NCBI RefSeq assembly: GCF_032922745.1
Contig: NZ_CP136693.1
Span: forward strand, 496,001 to 560,000
Length of the DNA: 64,000 nucleotides
Direction of reading: 5' to 3'
From: Marinobacter salarius
GTDB taxonomy: Bacteria; Pseudomonadota; Gammaproteobacteria; Pseudomonadales; Oleiphilaceae
How positions within the stretch are numbered: position 1 is the stretch's first letter; each line of letters begins with the position of its first letter. Below, piece by piece: positions 43,646 through 51,991 of this stretch. Below the pieces are notes generated by a model that saw only the letters and a program-made list of their open reading frames with translations, was not told the origin of the DNA and did not search any database. Made by a program: the position numbers and the translations under genes.

Positions 43646-44830
43646 TCATCCTTCCAGTGCGCTGGCATAGCGATTGGCTACCCAGTTGTGAAAATGGTGT
43701 GTCGGGCCGTCCAGAACCGGTGAGAACACGCCGCCCTGGAAGCCAGGTGACCGACGGCCAACCTGCATCCCCTCAACGGCAAACACATCCTCGCCGAATA
43801 CCACGCGCCAGGCTTCGATCTGCGAATGTCTGCAAGCGGCATATTCATCGCCACACGCCTCTTCACCCACATAGAACACACGCAGGTTTTCCAGCGTCCG
43901 GTCATGGGCTTTCGGCTCCAGAATAATGGCGAAAAAGTGGTCCGCCTGGAGGCCGAGCAGAACGTTCGGATAGAGCGAAATGTACTCTGCCTGGCGCAGG
44001 CGATCCTGTGGCCAGGACGGGAACCGTGGCAAATGGGTGCCAGCAACATCCGACAGGTTATAGGTGTGGCTGCCCTGCCCAGACATATTGTCACTGACCA
44101 CCAGGTTGTAATGCTGGTCCAGCGGCGAGTACGTGTTCAGGCTGGGATGGACCCACGGCAAGTGATAGGACTCGCAATAGTTTTCCACTGCCAGCTTCCA
44201 GTTGCACTTTACTTCCAGTTGCATCTGACTGCCGGTCGGCGCAATGTTCAGGTTGTCCCAGCCTTCCCTGCCGCACAGGTCGCTCCAGCGCTCTTTCAGC
44301 GGTTCAATATAGGTGTCGAAATCGACCGCATCACCAGACAGGTTGATAAACACCATGCCTGCCCAGACATGGGAGCGAACCTCCCGCAACCCATGCTTCT
44401 CGCACACAAACCCTTCGGCTTTGTGTTTGCCATAACCACCGATGTGCGGCGTGCCTTTCAGGTTGCCATTCAGATCGTAGGTCCAGGAATGGTAGGGGCA
44501 GCGCACCATGCCTTCCACTTCGGTTTCTTCGGTCAGCAGGATCATTCCCCGGTGGCTGCAGACATTGTGGAAAACCTTGAACTCGCCATCCCGGTTACGC
44601 ATGATCGCCAAAGGCAAGCCCATGAACTCATAGGGCTTGGCAAAACCATCCATCGGTAGGTCACTGGTGAAACCAAGCGCTGCCCAGCCTTTCCCCAACA
44701 CCTCATCTCGCTCCAGTTCATACAGTGAGGCGTCGTCATAAACGGCGTTGGGCATACCGGACGCTTCGGCCAGCGGCTTGCGGACATTGTCGAGTGCTGT
44801 TGTTGGAATCAGACGCGTTGTTGTTGTCAT
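43646..44830 (-). CDS. Rieske oxygenase of the CntA/GbcA/choline monooxygenase group
   Basis: Oxygenase alpha subunit of 394 residues. The Rieske [2Fe-2S] ligands are in FHNVCSHRGMIL and VRCPYHSWTYD (about 87-113). The mononuclear iron site is NWKLAVENYCESYHLPWVH (about 212-230). The residue usually bridging the two centres as Asp is Glu here (CES), which is characteristic of the quaternary-ammonium Rieske enzymes such as carnitine monooxygenase. It heads an operon with an ALDH and a fused rubredoxin reductase and faces a broken BCCT transporter gene, all consistent with a betaine-like substrate. Confidence 0.88.
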   Translation of the reverse strand: MTTTTRLIPTTALDNVRKPLAEASGMPNAVYDDASLYELERDEVLGKGWAALGFTSDLPMDGFAKPYEFMGLPLAIMRNRDGEFKVFHNVCSHRGMILLTEETEVEGMVRCPYHSWTYDLNGNLKGTPHIGGYGKHKAEGFVCEKHGLREVRSHVWAGMVFINLSGDAVDFDTYIEPLKERWSDLCGREGWDNLNIAPTGSQMQLEVKCNWKLAVENYCESYHLPWVHPSLNTYSPLDQHYNLVVSDNMSGQGSHTYNLSDVAGTHLPRFPSWPQDRLRQAEYISLYPNVLLGLQADHFFAIILEPKAHDRTLENLRVFYVGEEACGDEYAACRHSQIEAWRVVFGEDVFAVEGMQVGRRSPGFQGGVFSPVLDGPTHHFHNWVANRYASALEG

Positions 44831-45293
44831 GGCATTTATCTCCTCTCTCGATCTCTGAAGATCTTTCTTGGCCCTGTCAGGGCTACCAGCAGCACATTGA
44901 CCTGACTCAGTGACTACAGGTCGTTGCTGTATGAGGAGCGATAGTAAGGATGGCGAACTTTTTTCAGCAAACGACTTTTAAGCCGCCTGTTCATGACAAT
45001 TTCTCATGAGGTTTCACGCGCCTGATTTCGAGGCCCTGACGCGCATGCGCCTGACCTTTCTTCATAAGCTCATGACATATCATCGTCTGCGATCGAACGT
45101 TCGACGATTTACCCGAGGGCAGGAGCTCTGGCAAGACCTTGCATGACAAAACCTCATGACTTGAGGCACAAAAACTCGTTTGATCAATATCAATTAATTG
45201 ATGAGGATTGCATCCACTGTCCGGGCAGCCCTCCAAGAAAAATAACGGGCTGAGCGGATCGACGATCAATACAATAATGAAGGTGCAACTCTC
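44831..45293. promoter_or_regulatory. Divergent control region of the Rieske and BCCT genes
   Basis: 463 bp without a gene. It contains five TCATGA hexamers (44991, 45004, 45070, 45154, 45292). Two of them fall within near-identical 18-bp direct repeats, CATGACAATTTCTCATGA (44992-45009) and CATGACAAAACCTCATGA (45142-45159). It also has palindromes TCGAACGTTCGA (45093-45104) and ATCAATTAATTGAT (45189-45202). These are candidate sites for the LysR proteins encoded nearby. Confidence 0.55.
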
Positions 45294-46818
45294 ATGAGAA
45301 ATGACACTGGTCTGGTGTACGGCATCGACCCAACGGTCACCGTTGTTTCAAAGATACTTATTGTCGGTTTCGTCCTGCTCTGCGGCTTTATGGCCACAGA
45401 GTCCAGCGCACTTTTCCAACAGCTATCAGATACGGTCCTTAATAACTTCAAATGGTTTTATCTGCTGCTGGTGTCTGCGGTACTGGGGCTGCTGCTCTAT
45501 TTGATGTTCAGCCGCTACGGCCATATACGCCTTGGTAAAGACGATGAACTACCGGAGTTCCGCTATCGTTCCTGGCTTGCCATGCTGTTCAGCGGTGGTA
45601 TGGGTATTGGTCTGATTTTTTGGTCGGTGGCGGAGCCCATGTGGCACTACGCCGGCAACCCCTTCTCAGAAACCGGCTTGAGCGCTCAGGCTGCCGAAAC
45701 GGCAATGCGCCTCACGTTTTTTCACTGGGGGCTGCACCCCTGGGCCATTTTTATCCTCGTCGCCCTTGTGATGGCCTACTTTTCGTATCGAAAAGGCCTT
45801 CCCCTGACGATGCGCTCCGCACTCTATCCCCTGATTGGAAATCGCATCTACGGCCCTATTGGTCACACCGTTGATATTCTTACTGTGGTGATCACCGCTT
45901 TCGGCATCTCTACATCATTGGGGCTCGGCGTAGCCCAGATGAATACCGGTCTAAACAAAGTATTCGGCCTTTCCATTAGCGCCGAAAACCAGATCCTGAT
46001 GATCTCCGTCATCAGCACTCTGGCCATCATTTCAGTGATATCAGGTGTTGGGCGCGGCATTCGGATACTGTCCGAATGGAACATGAAGCTATCGATTCTG
46101 CTGGCCGTGGTGGATGACCTGGGCGCCTTTCGTTGGCATCTTCATCGCACGCATTTCGCGGGGTAGGACCATTCGTGAACTGATTGCCGGCGCCCTGATA
46201 GTACCCACGCTGATCACATTTATCTGGATGTCCGTCTTCGGAGGAGCAGCATTGAAGATGGAGCAGGATGACCACGCTGCTCACCAGAGTCAGGTAGAGG
46301 CGGGCCTGCTGGTCGATGAGGCCGCGGAGTTCAAGGGCGGTGACATCCTTCTGGCGACTCAGGCCGAGACCACATCGGCGATATTCACACTCGTTTCGAA
46401 ACTCGATTCCGGCGTTATAGGCCAGTCCCTATCTGTTTTAATTATCCTGCTTCTTGCTACCTATTTCATAACATCCGCAGACTCGGGTACGCTTGTATTG
46501 TGTACATTGAGCACCCGGGGCAGTCTCGAACCTCCCATGACCTTACGACTGATATGGGGCGTGATGCAGGCTCTTATCGCTGGCGGGTTGCTCTACGCCG
46601 GGGGACTGAAGGCAGTGCAGACAGCAACGATTGTTGCCGGTATGCCCATTGCCGTTTTGCTGCTGGTTATGTCGGTCTCTTTGATGAAGACGCTGCGTGC
46701 CGAACTCGGGCTTTCAGCACTAGCCCCGATGTCGAAAATAGAGGAAAGTGAGTACAGTCAGGGCAGCGAAGAGGCGTCGGAATCCGACAGACTTTCGCTC
46801 GCCAATCAGCTCCGCTAA
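45294..46818 (+). pseudogene. BCCT-family betaine/choline/carnitine transporter, internally deleted
   Basis: Na+- or H+-coupled quaternary ammonium importer, now broken. The first part (MRNDTGLVYGIDPTVTVVSK to SEWNMKLSILLA) includes the TM3 motif SGGMGIGLIFWSVAEPMWHY. The second part, in another frame from about 46108, begins WWMTWAPFVGIFIARISRG, the conserved TM8 region, and runs to 46818. Between them intact BCCTs have roughly 65-75 more residues; here those are absent and the join is out of frame. The missing stretch shows this is a deletion, not a sequencing slip or programmed shift. Confidence 0.85.
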
Positions 46819-46850
46819 TAACAAGTACCAACTTTGCCAGAGAGAAACCG

Positions 46851-47804
46851 GTGAAAATAAAACCCTTACCTCCTCTGAACAGCCTGGTGGCTTTCGAGTC
46901 GGCCGCGCGCAATATGAGTTTCACTCAGGCGGCCTCCGAGCTGAGTGTGACTCAGGGAGCCGTCAGCCGGCAGATCCGGCACCTTGAGGAATACCTGGGC
47001 CGCGCACTCTTCGTCAGGGACAAGCGCCAGTTGGGGCTGACGCAAACCGGCACGGATTACTACGCCAGCGTGCAACAGTCCCTGCAGGTGTTGGCCGACG
47101 CGACAAGCGATGTCCTGCAATGGCGGTCGAACAAGCAGATCACAGTGGCCACCTCAAACGCGATGGCCTCGCTCTGGCTGCTGCCGAGACTGCCGAAGTT
47201 CCAGGACCTCTATCCGAATATCGATGTCCGCATATTGGCAACGGATTCTCTGAAGGGCGTGCGTAGCTCAGAGTACGATGTAGCTCTGTTCTATTATCGG
47301 AAGGCCCCGACGGGAACGTCTGTAACCCCCCTGTTTCGTGAACGGGTCTACCCCGTTTGTAGCCCGGTTTTCCTGGAGCGCCAGACTGCGGACGCTCCAG
47401 AAGAGGTGCTTGGTACAACTCAGCTCTGGCTAGACTCCAATGAGAACTGGCTGACCTGGAAAGAATGGTTTCGCTCTGCCGGACTGAAACTGATCGAGCC
47501 CCGCCGCAGACTCAACCTTAACAACTATCCCATGCTGATCCAGGCAGCACTCAACGGCCAGGGAATTGCCCTTGGCTGGCAGCAACTGGTCGAACAATAT
47601 CTGGACAACGGGGTACTCGTGCGCCCCGTTCCCACAGAGCTGAATACCGAGGCCCATTTCTACATGCTTGAACCCGAGGAGCAGGCCAGAAGAAAGCCCG
47701 GTGTCGAGGAGTTCCGTAACTGGCTGCTTGAGCATGTCAGGGAAGACCCCTCCTATTCGGGTGAAACATCGGCCACCACCCGTATTTCTGCGCCATCGAA
47801 CTAG
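46851..47804 (+). CDS. LysR-type regulator, GcvA-like
   Basis: Transcription factor of 317 residues with a GTG start. N-terminus LPPLNSLVAFESAARNMSFT and HTH AASELSVTQGAVSRQIRHLE are typical of GcvA-like LysR proteins, which often sit with betaine and amine catabolism genes. It lies 32 bp after the broken BCCT gene in the same direction, so it is probably cotranscribed and may control the Rieske operon. It converges on and overlaps the next gene's end by 4 bp. Confidence 0.82.
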   Translation: MKIKPLPPLNSLVAFESAARNMSFTQAASELSVTQGAVSRQIRHLEEYLGRALFVRDKRQLGLTQTGTDYYASVQQSLQVLADATSDVLQWRSNKQITVATSNAMASLWLLPRLPKFQDLYPNIDVRILATDSLKGVRSSEYDVALFYYRKAPTGTSVTPLFRERVYPVCSPVFLERQTADAPEEVLGTTQLWLDSNENWLTWKEWFRSAGLKLIEPRRRLNLNNYPMLIQAALNGQGIALGWQQLVEQYLDNGVLVRPVPTELNTEAHFYMLEPEEQARRKPGVEEFRNWLLEHVREDPSYSGETSATTRISAPSN

Positions 47805-48787
47805 GCCTCAAGGTCTATTGCGAAATGATCTTTGTTCAGCCAAGGAGCGCGAGCAGCCAGATCAGGCACGATATCCTCTCGCAAAAGGGTTCGAATGCTT
47901 TCCGCCACCTGTGAGGGGATATCGCCCATTTCCCCTTCCCTCGCCAACAGATACAGCTCGCGTGCATGACGGCTGGCATCAAGTTCGATAAAACGGACCC
48001 CCTCTGTCCTATACAACACCTGGGCAAGACACAGCCCACTGAGTATTGCCCAGCCATGTCCATCCTGAACAAAGCTCATCAACGTATGCGTATCGTCGGT
48101 TTCATATCGAACACTGGTCTGAAGCCGCATACGCCGCATTGTCACTTCGCTCAAGGCGCCTATATGCGTGTTGCGCCCATAGCGGATGAGCGGTTTGGAC
48201 TGTAAAAGTCTCTCTACCCAACCTGGCGCGCCATGATTCACATCCACACCCTCCAACATTCTGGTTGATGCTGCCGCCAGCATTGGATCTCGGCAAAGAC
48301 GGACCCGCTCAAGCCCGGCGACATCGTGCATCGGCTCACTGGAAACCAGAATGTCAATTTCACGATCCAGGAACGCCTGCGTTAACGTTGGCGTCATACC
48401 GCTACGTAGCGTCAGTCGTTCGATTCGGCTACTCAGCCTGGCGATAAGTCTGCTGCCGAATACCTCTGAGCAGGATGTCACAAGCCCCAGGCGACACTGA
48501 ACCAGGTTCATTTCCGCCGTAGACCTCAGTTGCACGCTCAACCGGCGTAGATCCGCAAGGATGGTATCTGCACTGCGCTTCAGAACCTGCCCTGTTGCCG
48601 TGAGCTGTACCGGCCGCGTGCGACGGACGATCAATTCCGCCCCGACTATACCCTCAAGCTGTTTCAACGACTGGGAAATTGCTGACTGTGTGACCGACAG
48701 CCGATTGGCCGCGTCGGTCAAGGACTGAGACTCGGCAATTGTTACAAACGTGCTCAGTAACTGAGTATCGAGAAGATTCGGGTCCAT
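47801..48787 (-). CDS. LysR-type regulator beside the FAD oxidase gene
   Basis: Transcription factor of 328 residues (MDPNLLDTQLLSTFVTIAES). HTH AANRLSVTQSAISQSLKQLE at about 27-46; effector domain after about residue 95. It diverges from the FAD oxidoreductase-cupin pair with 171 bp between, in which AATTATA-CC-TATAATT (48819-48834) forms a tidy dyad. Control of that pair is the natural inference. Confidence 0.82.
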   Translation of the reverse strand: MDPNLLDTQLLSTFVTIAESQSLTDAANRLSVTQSAISQSLKQLEGIVGAELIVRRTRPVQLTATGQVLKRSADTILADLRRLSVQLRSTAEMNLVQCRLGLVTSCSEVFGSRLIARLSSRIERLTLRSGMTPTLTQAFLDREIDILVSSEPMHDVAGLERVRLCRDPMLAAASTRMLEGVDVNHGAPGWVERLLQSKPLIRYGRNTHIGALSEVTMRRMRLQTSVRYETDDTHTLMSFVQDGHGWAILSGLCLAQVLYRTEGVRFIELDASRHARELYLLAREGEMGDIPSQVAESIRTLLREDIVPDLAARAPWLNKDHFAIDLEA

Positions 48788-48818
48788 TGTTAAAAATCAC
48801 CATTGCATAAGCACAGCT

Positions 48819-48834
48819 AATTATACCTATAATT
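48819..48834. promoter_or_regulatory. Candidate LysR operator before the FAD oxidase gene
   Basis: Perfect inverted repeat AATTATA-CC-TATAATT, 32 bp upstream of the LysR gene start and 125 bp upstream of the FAD oxidoreductase. The second half can also be read as a -10 box. Confidence 0.4.
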
Positions 48835-48958
48835 TTTAATCACATTGCTCTCTAAATGTAGATTATCTAATAGTTGACGCGAATAATCATTGTGTAACGC
48901 GAACAGGCCCGAACCACTGGGCCTTGATACCGCAACACAGCAATGAGCGATACAGGCA

Positions 48959-50266
48959 ATGATTCTTCCCCAATACGATGGCCACTGCGGCTGGTACGAA
49001 GCCCTCGACAACGTTTCATCGTTTCCCGAGCTCATGAGCAATGTGCGAGTGGATACCGTCGTGATTGGTGGCGGTTTCGTCGGTTGCGCAGCGGTGCGTC
49101 GACTGGCTGAAAACCGCCCCAACGAACGGTTCCTTCTCATCGAAGCGCTCAAAATTGGCCAAGGCGCATCTGGGCGTAACTCGGGTTTTGTTATTGACCA
49201 GCCCCATAAACGGGACCTGGAATCGAATGACAACGATCTGAAGCGCAAACTGGTTTGCCTGAACCGGACCGCCATCGACTACTTGAAAACCCAGATCGAC
49301 CAATACGGCATTGACTGCCAGTGGTCCCCTGCCGGCAAATATCAGGCCGCCGTGGGCGCGCGAGGGGAGAAGTTTCTCAGCCATTACGAAGAACTGCTGA
49401 AAGGCTTTGGCGAAAGTTACGAGAGAATCCCCCGCGAACGGATCAAGTCAGTCTTCGGAACAGACTTCTACAGCTCTGCGATTTTTACGCCGGGTGGCGC
49501 ACTAATGCAGCCCGCGGCATTGATGCGCGGGCTGGCAGACAATATGCCAGACAACGTTCAGATCGCCGAGAACACGGCGGTTACTGAAATCACCCGGACG
49601 GAAAGCGGTTTTCTGTTGAAAACCGGAAACTCCAGCATCAAATGCCGCAAACTAATACTGGGTACGAATATCTTCACCGCCGAACTCGGTTTCATGCGCG
49701 ACCGTATACTGCCAGTCATGACCTTCGCCAGCATGACCAAACCTCTGACGGATGATCAGATGAAACGCTATGGCGGGCAGCTCGATTGGGGAATCACACC
49801 GGCGGACCACGCCGGCACGACGGTCCGCATGACACAGGACCGGCGAATTATTATCCGTAATTCCTATCGTTACGCCCACGACTACAATACGCCTCAGGAC
49901 CTATTGCCTGGCCTTGGAGTGCGGCACAGGAAAGCGTTTGATGCGCGCTACCCGCAACTCAAGGATGTGGAATTCGAGTACACGTGGGGCGGAGCCAGCG
50001 GCCTGTCCGGCAACTTCGAGACCTACTTTGGAGAAATAGAACCGGGGATCTACCTCTCGTGCTGCGACCAGAGCGTTGGCGCCGCCCGGGGTACCGTATC
50101 CGGCATGATGCTGGCGGACATGGCGTGCGGAAAGAAAACCGAACTGCTTTCCGACATGCTTGAAGTATCGGGCTCCCCTTCCCGACTACCACCGAAACCG
50201 CTGCTGAGGGTGGGCGTGCCTTTGCGCATGGCGATAGCACGATTTGCCAGTCGTTCAGAAGTCTGA
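48959..50266 (+). CDS. FAD-dependent amine/amino-acid oxidoreductase (DAO family)
   Basis: Flavoprotein of 435 residues. Its N-terminus (ILPQYDGHCGWYEALDN) and FAD motif VVIGGGFVGCAAVRRLAE (about 38-55) followed by KIGQGASGRNSGFVID resemble gamma-glutamylputrescine oxidase (PuuB)-like proteins. The C-terminal FAD-contact region is YTWGGASGLSGNFETYFGEI. It likely oxidises a secondary or primary amine, possibly an N-methylated ethanolamine or amino acid, given the EutQ-like cupin 30 bp downstream and the betaine genes nearby. Substrate not assigned. Confidence 0.78.
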   Translation: MILPQYDGHCGWYEALDNVSSFPELMSNVRVDTVVIGGGFVGCAAVRRLAENRPNERFLLIEALKIGQGASGRNSGFVIDQPHKRDLESNDNDLKRKLVCLNRTAIDYLKTQIDQYGIDCQWSPAGKYQAAVGARGEKFLSHYEELLKGFGESYERIPRERIKSVFGTDFYSSAIFTPGGALMQPAALMRGLADNMPDNVQIAENTAVTEITRTESGFLLKTGNSSIKCRKLILGTNIFTAELGFMRDRILPVMTFASMTKPLTDDQMKRYGGQLDWGITPADHAGTTVRMTQDRRIIIRNSYRYAHDYNTPQDLLPGLGVRHRKAFDARYPQLKDVEFEYTWGGASGLSGNFETYFGEIEPGIYLSCCDQSVGAARGTVSGMMLADMACGKKTELLSDMLEVSGSPSRLPPKPLLRVGVPLRMAIARFASRSEV

Positions 50267-50296
50267 CACTCCGACCGAAACACAAAAGGAGCCCCC

Positions 50297-50644
50297 TTGG
50301 CCGCAACACTGATTCGCCACTCAAGCCTGAATTTCAAACACCGTGGAGGCCCGCCGGGGCACGCTGAAGTAGCGCGGGCCGTCAGCATCGAAATGAGCAA
50401 TACCATGGGCGCCGGCGTCGCCCATTTCGACGCCTGCTCCGTCGCCTGGACAGTACTGTACGATGAGGTCGTGTATGTGATCGAAGGCGTATTTCGCCTC
50501 GTGGTCAACGAAGGCGTGCTCGAAGCCGCCCCCGGGGACATTCTCTGGATTCCTGAAGGTACGGAACTCCGGTACGAAGGCGATCGGGCAAGCATTTTTT
50601 ATGCGGTTTACCCGGGGAACTGGAAGGCAACAGAATGTACATAG
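50297..50644 (+). CDS. EutQ-like cupin protein
   Basis: Single-domain cupin of 115 residues with a TTG start eight bases after GGAG. WTVLYDEVVYVIEGVFRLVV and APGDILWIPEGTELRYEG are the two cupin motifs and resemble the C-terminal domain of EutQ from ethanolamine utilisation. It is too short to be a full EutQ and no microcompartment genes are present. It probably works with the upstream FAD enzyme. The reaction is unknown. Confidence 0.78.
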   Translation: MAATLIRHSSLNFKHRGGPPGHAEVARAVSIEMSNTMGAGVAHFDACSVAWTVLYDEVVYVIEGVFRLVVNEGVLEAAPGDILWIPEGTELRYEGDRASIFYAVYPGNWKATECT

Positions 50645-50645
50645 C

Positions 50646-50685
50646 TACAAAAAACGGATAGAAATGTTCACTAACCGGATATTTG
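50646..50685 (+). promoter_or_regulatory. Conserved upstream block of the DcaP-like porin (copy B)
   Basis: TACAAAAAACGGATAGAAAT followed by CGGATATTTG, the repeats 21 bp apart. The block matches copy A at 28483 nearly base for base while the sequences around it differ, indicating a selected or recently shared operator. Confidence 0.5.
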
Positions 50686-50737
50686 CCCACGCCTGAATAA
50701 CCGATAGTTCAAATGCCAAACAACAAGGAGAAGGCAA

Positions 50738-51061
50738 ATGAACTATCGACATTCATTGTTAGCGCTCGCTATTGCATCCGGTCTCAGCGCGGCCCCCGCC
50801 GTTCACGCTCTCGAACTCGGCGAGTTCAACGACACCAAATTCAGCATCGGTGGCTATTTCAAAGCCGAAGCCATCTATGAAAAAGTCGATGATGGGGATT
50901 CCCGCATCTTCGGCCGTTCCAACCAGTCCCGCGTTAACCTGATCCATAACATCACCCAGGATCTGGAAGCCGGGATAGAGTGGCGAAAGTACAATCTCGC
51001 CTTCGGCCCACTGTTGCCCGAAGGCCAGCAGGTTGAGGTCATGGCCAAGTACAAATTCTGA
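50738..51061 (+). pseudogene. DcaP-like porin gene with a large in-frame internal deletion
   Basis: The reading frame (107 codons) keeps the signal peptide and first strands (MNYRHSLLALAIASGLSAAP, LELGEFNDTKFSIGGYF) and the last strands (IEWRKYNLAFGPLLPEGQQ), but about 215 codons present in the copy at 28576 are gone. The join reads SRVNL-IHNITQDLE. In copy A both break points carry CGCG[T/C]TAAC[C/G]T, so slippage or recombination between short repeats explains it. Half a barrel at most could form, so the product is unlikely to be a working channel. Confidence 0.82.
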
Positions 51062-51087
51062 TCCGGACCTTCAGAATTGGTATCCTT

Positions 51088-51125
51088 GCCAACAACCCGC
51101 AAAACAGGTGCCCGCCGTCTCCAGG
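51088..51125 (+). terminator. Hairpin between the deleted porin and iclR
   Basis: AAAACAGGTGCCC pairs with GGGCACCTGTTTT (11-base loop), ending in TTTT. It should stop transcription from the porin before the IclR gene. Confidence 0.75.
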
Positions 51126-51163
51126 GCACCTGTTTTCCGCTGGTACAAGGCAGCACCAGTCAA

Positions 51164-51991
51164 TTGCAAACGGTAACGTCCATAGCAGAAGAAAGCCCAA
51201 AGCGGCAGGGAATCGGTTCGCTGGAAATCGGATTGCATATCCTCAACTACATCTCCGTGGCTTCCAGGCCACCCACCCTCAAAGAGCTGTCGGGGGCCCT
51301 GGACCTCTCACCCAGTCGTGCCCACAAATACCTCGTCAGTTTGCTGAGAGAAGGCTACATCAATCAGGTAAACCAGACCCAGTACACCCTGGGTAATTCC
51401 AGCCTGACCCTCGGTATTTCCGCGCTCCGTCGCATCAATCCCATTCAACTGAGCTATGAAGCCGTTGACCGGCTCAACGAGGAAACCGACAAAACCGTGT
51501 CGGTCACCGTCTGGAACGGGAACGGCCCGCTGATCATCAAGTGGCTGGATTCAAGCCAGCCGATCTCGGTCAACGTCCGACTGGGCGCCGAACTGTCGCC
51601 ACTGAACTCCGCGTCAGGAAGGATTTACCTCGCCCACCTGCCAGCGGAACGGCGAAAGGAATTGGTGGACCAGTACTACAAGAACTCCAAGTCACTCCCG
51701 AAACATCGGGGCAAACCCGTCACCCGGGAAGAACTGCAACCCCATCTGGAGACCATCAAGCGGGACAACTACTGCGCGTTTTTCAGTGACTATCTACCCG
51801 AAATCAATGTGCTGAGCCGCCCGGTCTTCGACATCAACGGCAGCATCGTCACTGTCATCACCCTGTTGGGTCTTGACCGGGACACTGACATCAGCGAAGG
51901 CTCATTCCTGTTCGAACAGGTCCGGGAATGCAGTGACCGGGTAACGCGGCAGATTTGCGGGCAACAGCGGGAGGGCAATGGCCGGGATTAA
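51164..51991 (+). CDS. IclR-family regulator
   Basis: Transcription factor of about 275 residues. Winged HTH near LKELSGALDLSPSRAHKYLV, then the IclR effector domain (SVTVWNGNGPLIIKWLDSSQ, LGAELSPLNSASGRIYLAHL). The start is uncertain: no ATG fits, and a TTG at 51164 (LQTVTSIAEE) is proposed. The decayed relative at 29655 has ATG where this gene has ATA eight codons in, so the start may have been altered. Likely control of the adjacent porin and of the related porin in the mandelate island. It overlaps the convergent AraC gene by 4 bp. Confidence 0.75.
   Translation: MQTVTSIAEESPKRQGIGSLEIGLHILNYISVASRPPTLKELSGALDLSPSRAHKYLVSLLREGYINQVNQTQYTLGNSSLTLGISALRRINPIQLSYEAVDRLNEETDKTVSVTVWNGNGPLIIKWLDSSQPISVNVRLGAELSPLNSASGRIYLAHLPAERRKELVDQYYKNSKSLPKHRGKPVTREELQPHLETIKRDNYCAFFSDYLPEINVLSRPVFDINGSIVTVITLLGLDRDTDISEGSFLFEQVRECSDRVTRQICGQQREGNGRD

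Noticed and set aside
46100..46120. Programmed frameshift in the BCCT gene
   Set aside because: A shift would not restore the roughly 65-75 missing residues of the transporter core, and no slippery heptamer is seen at the join.
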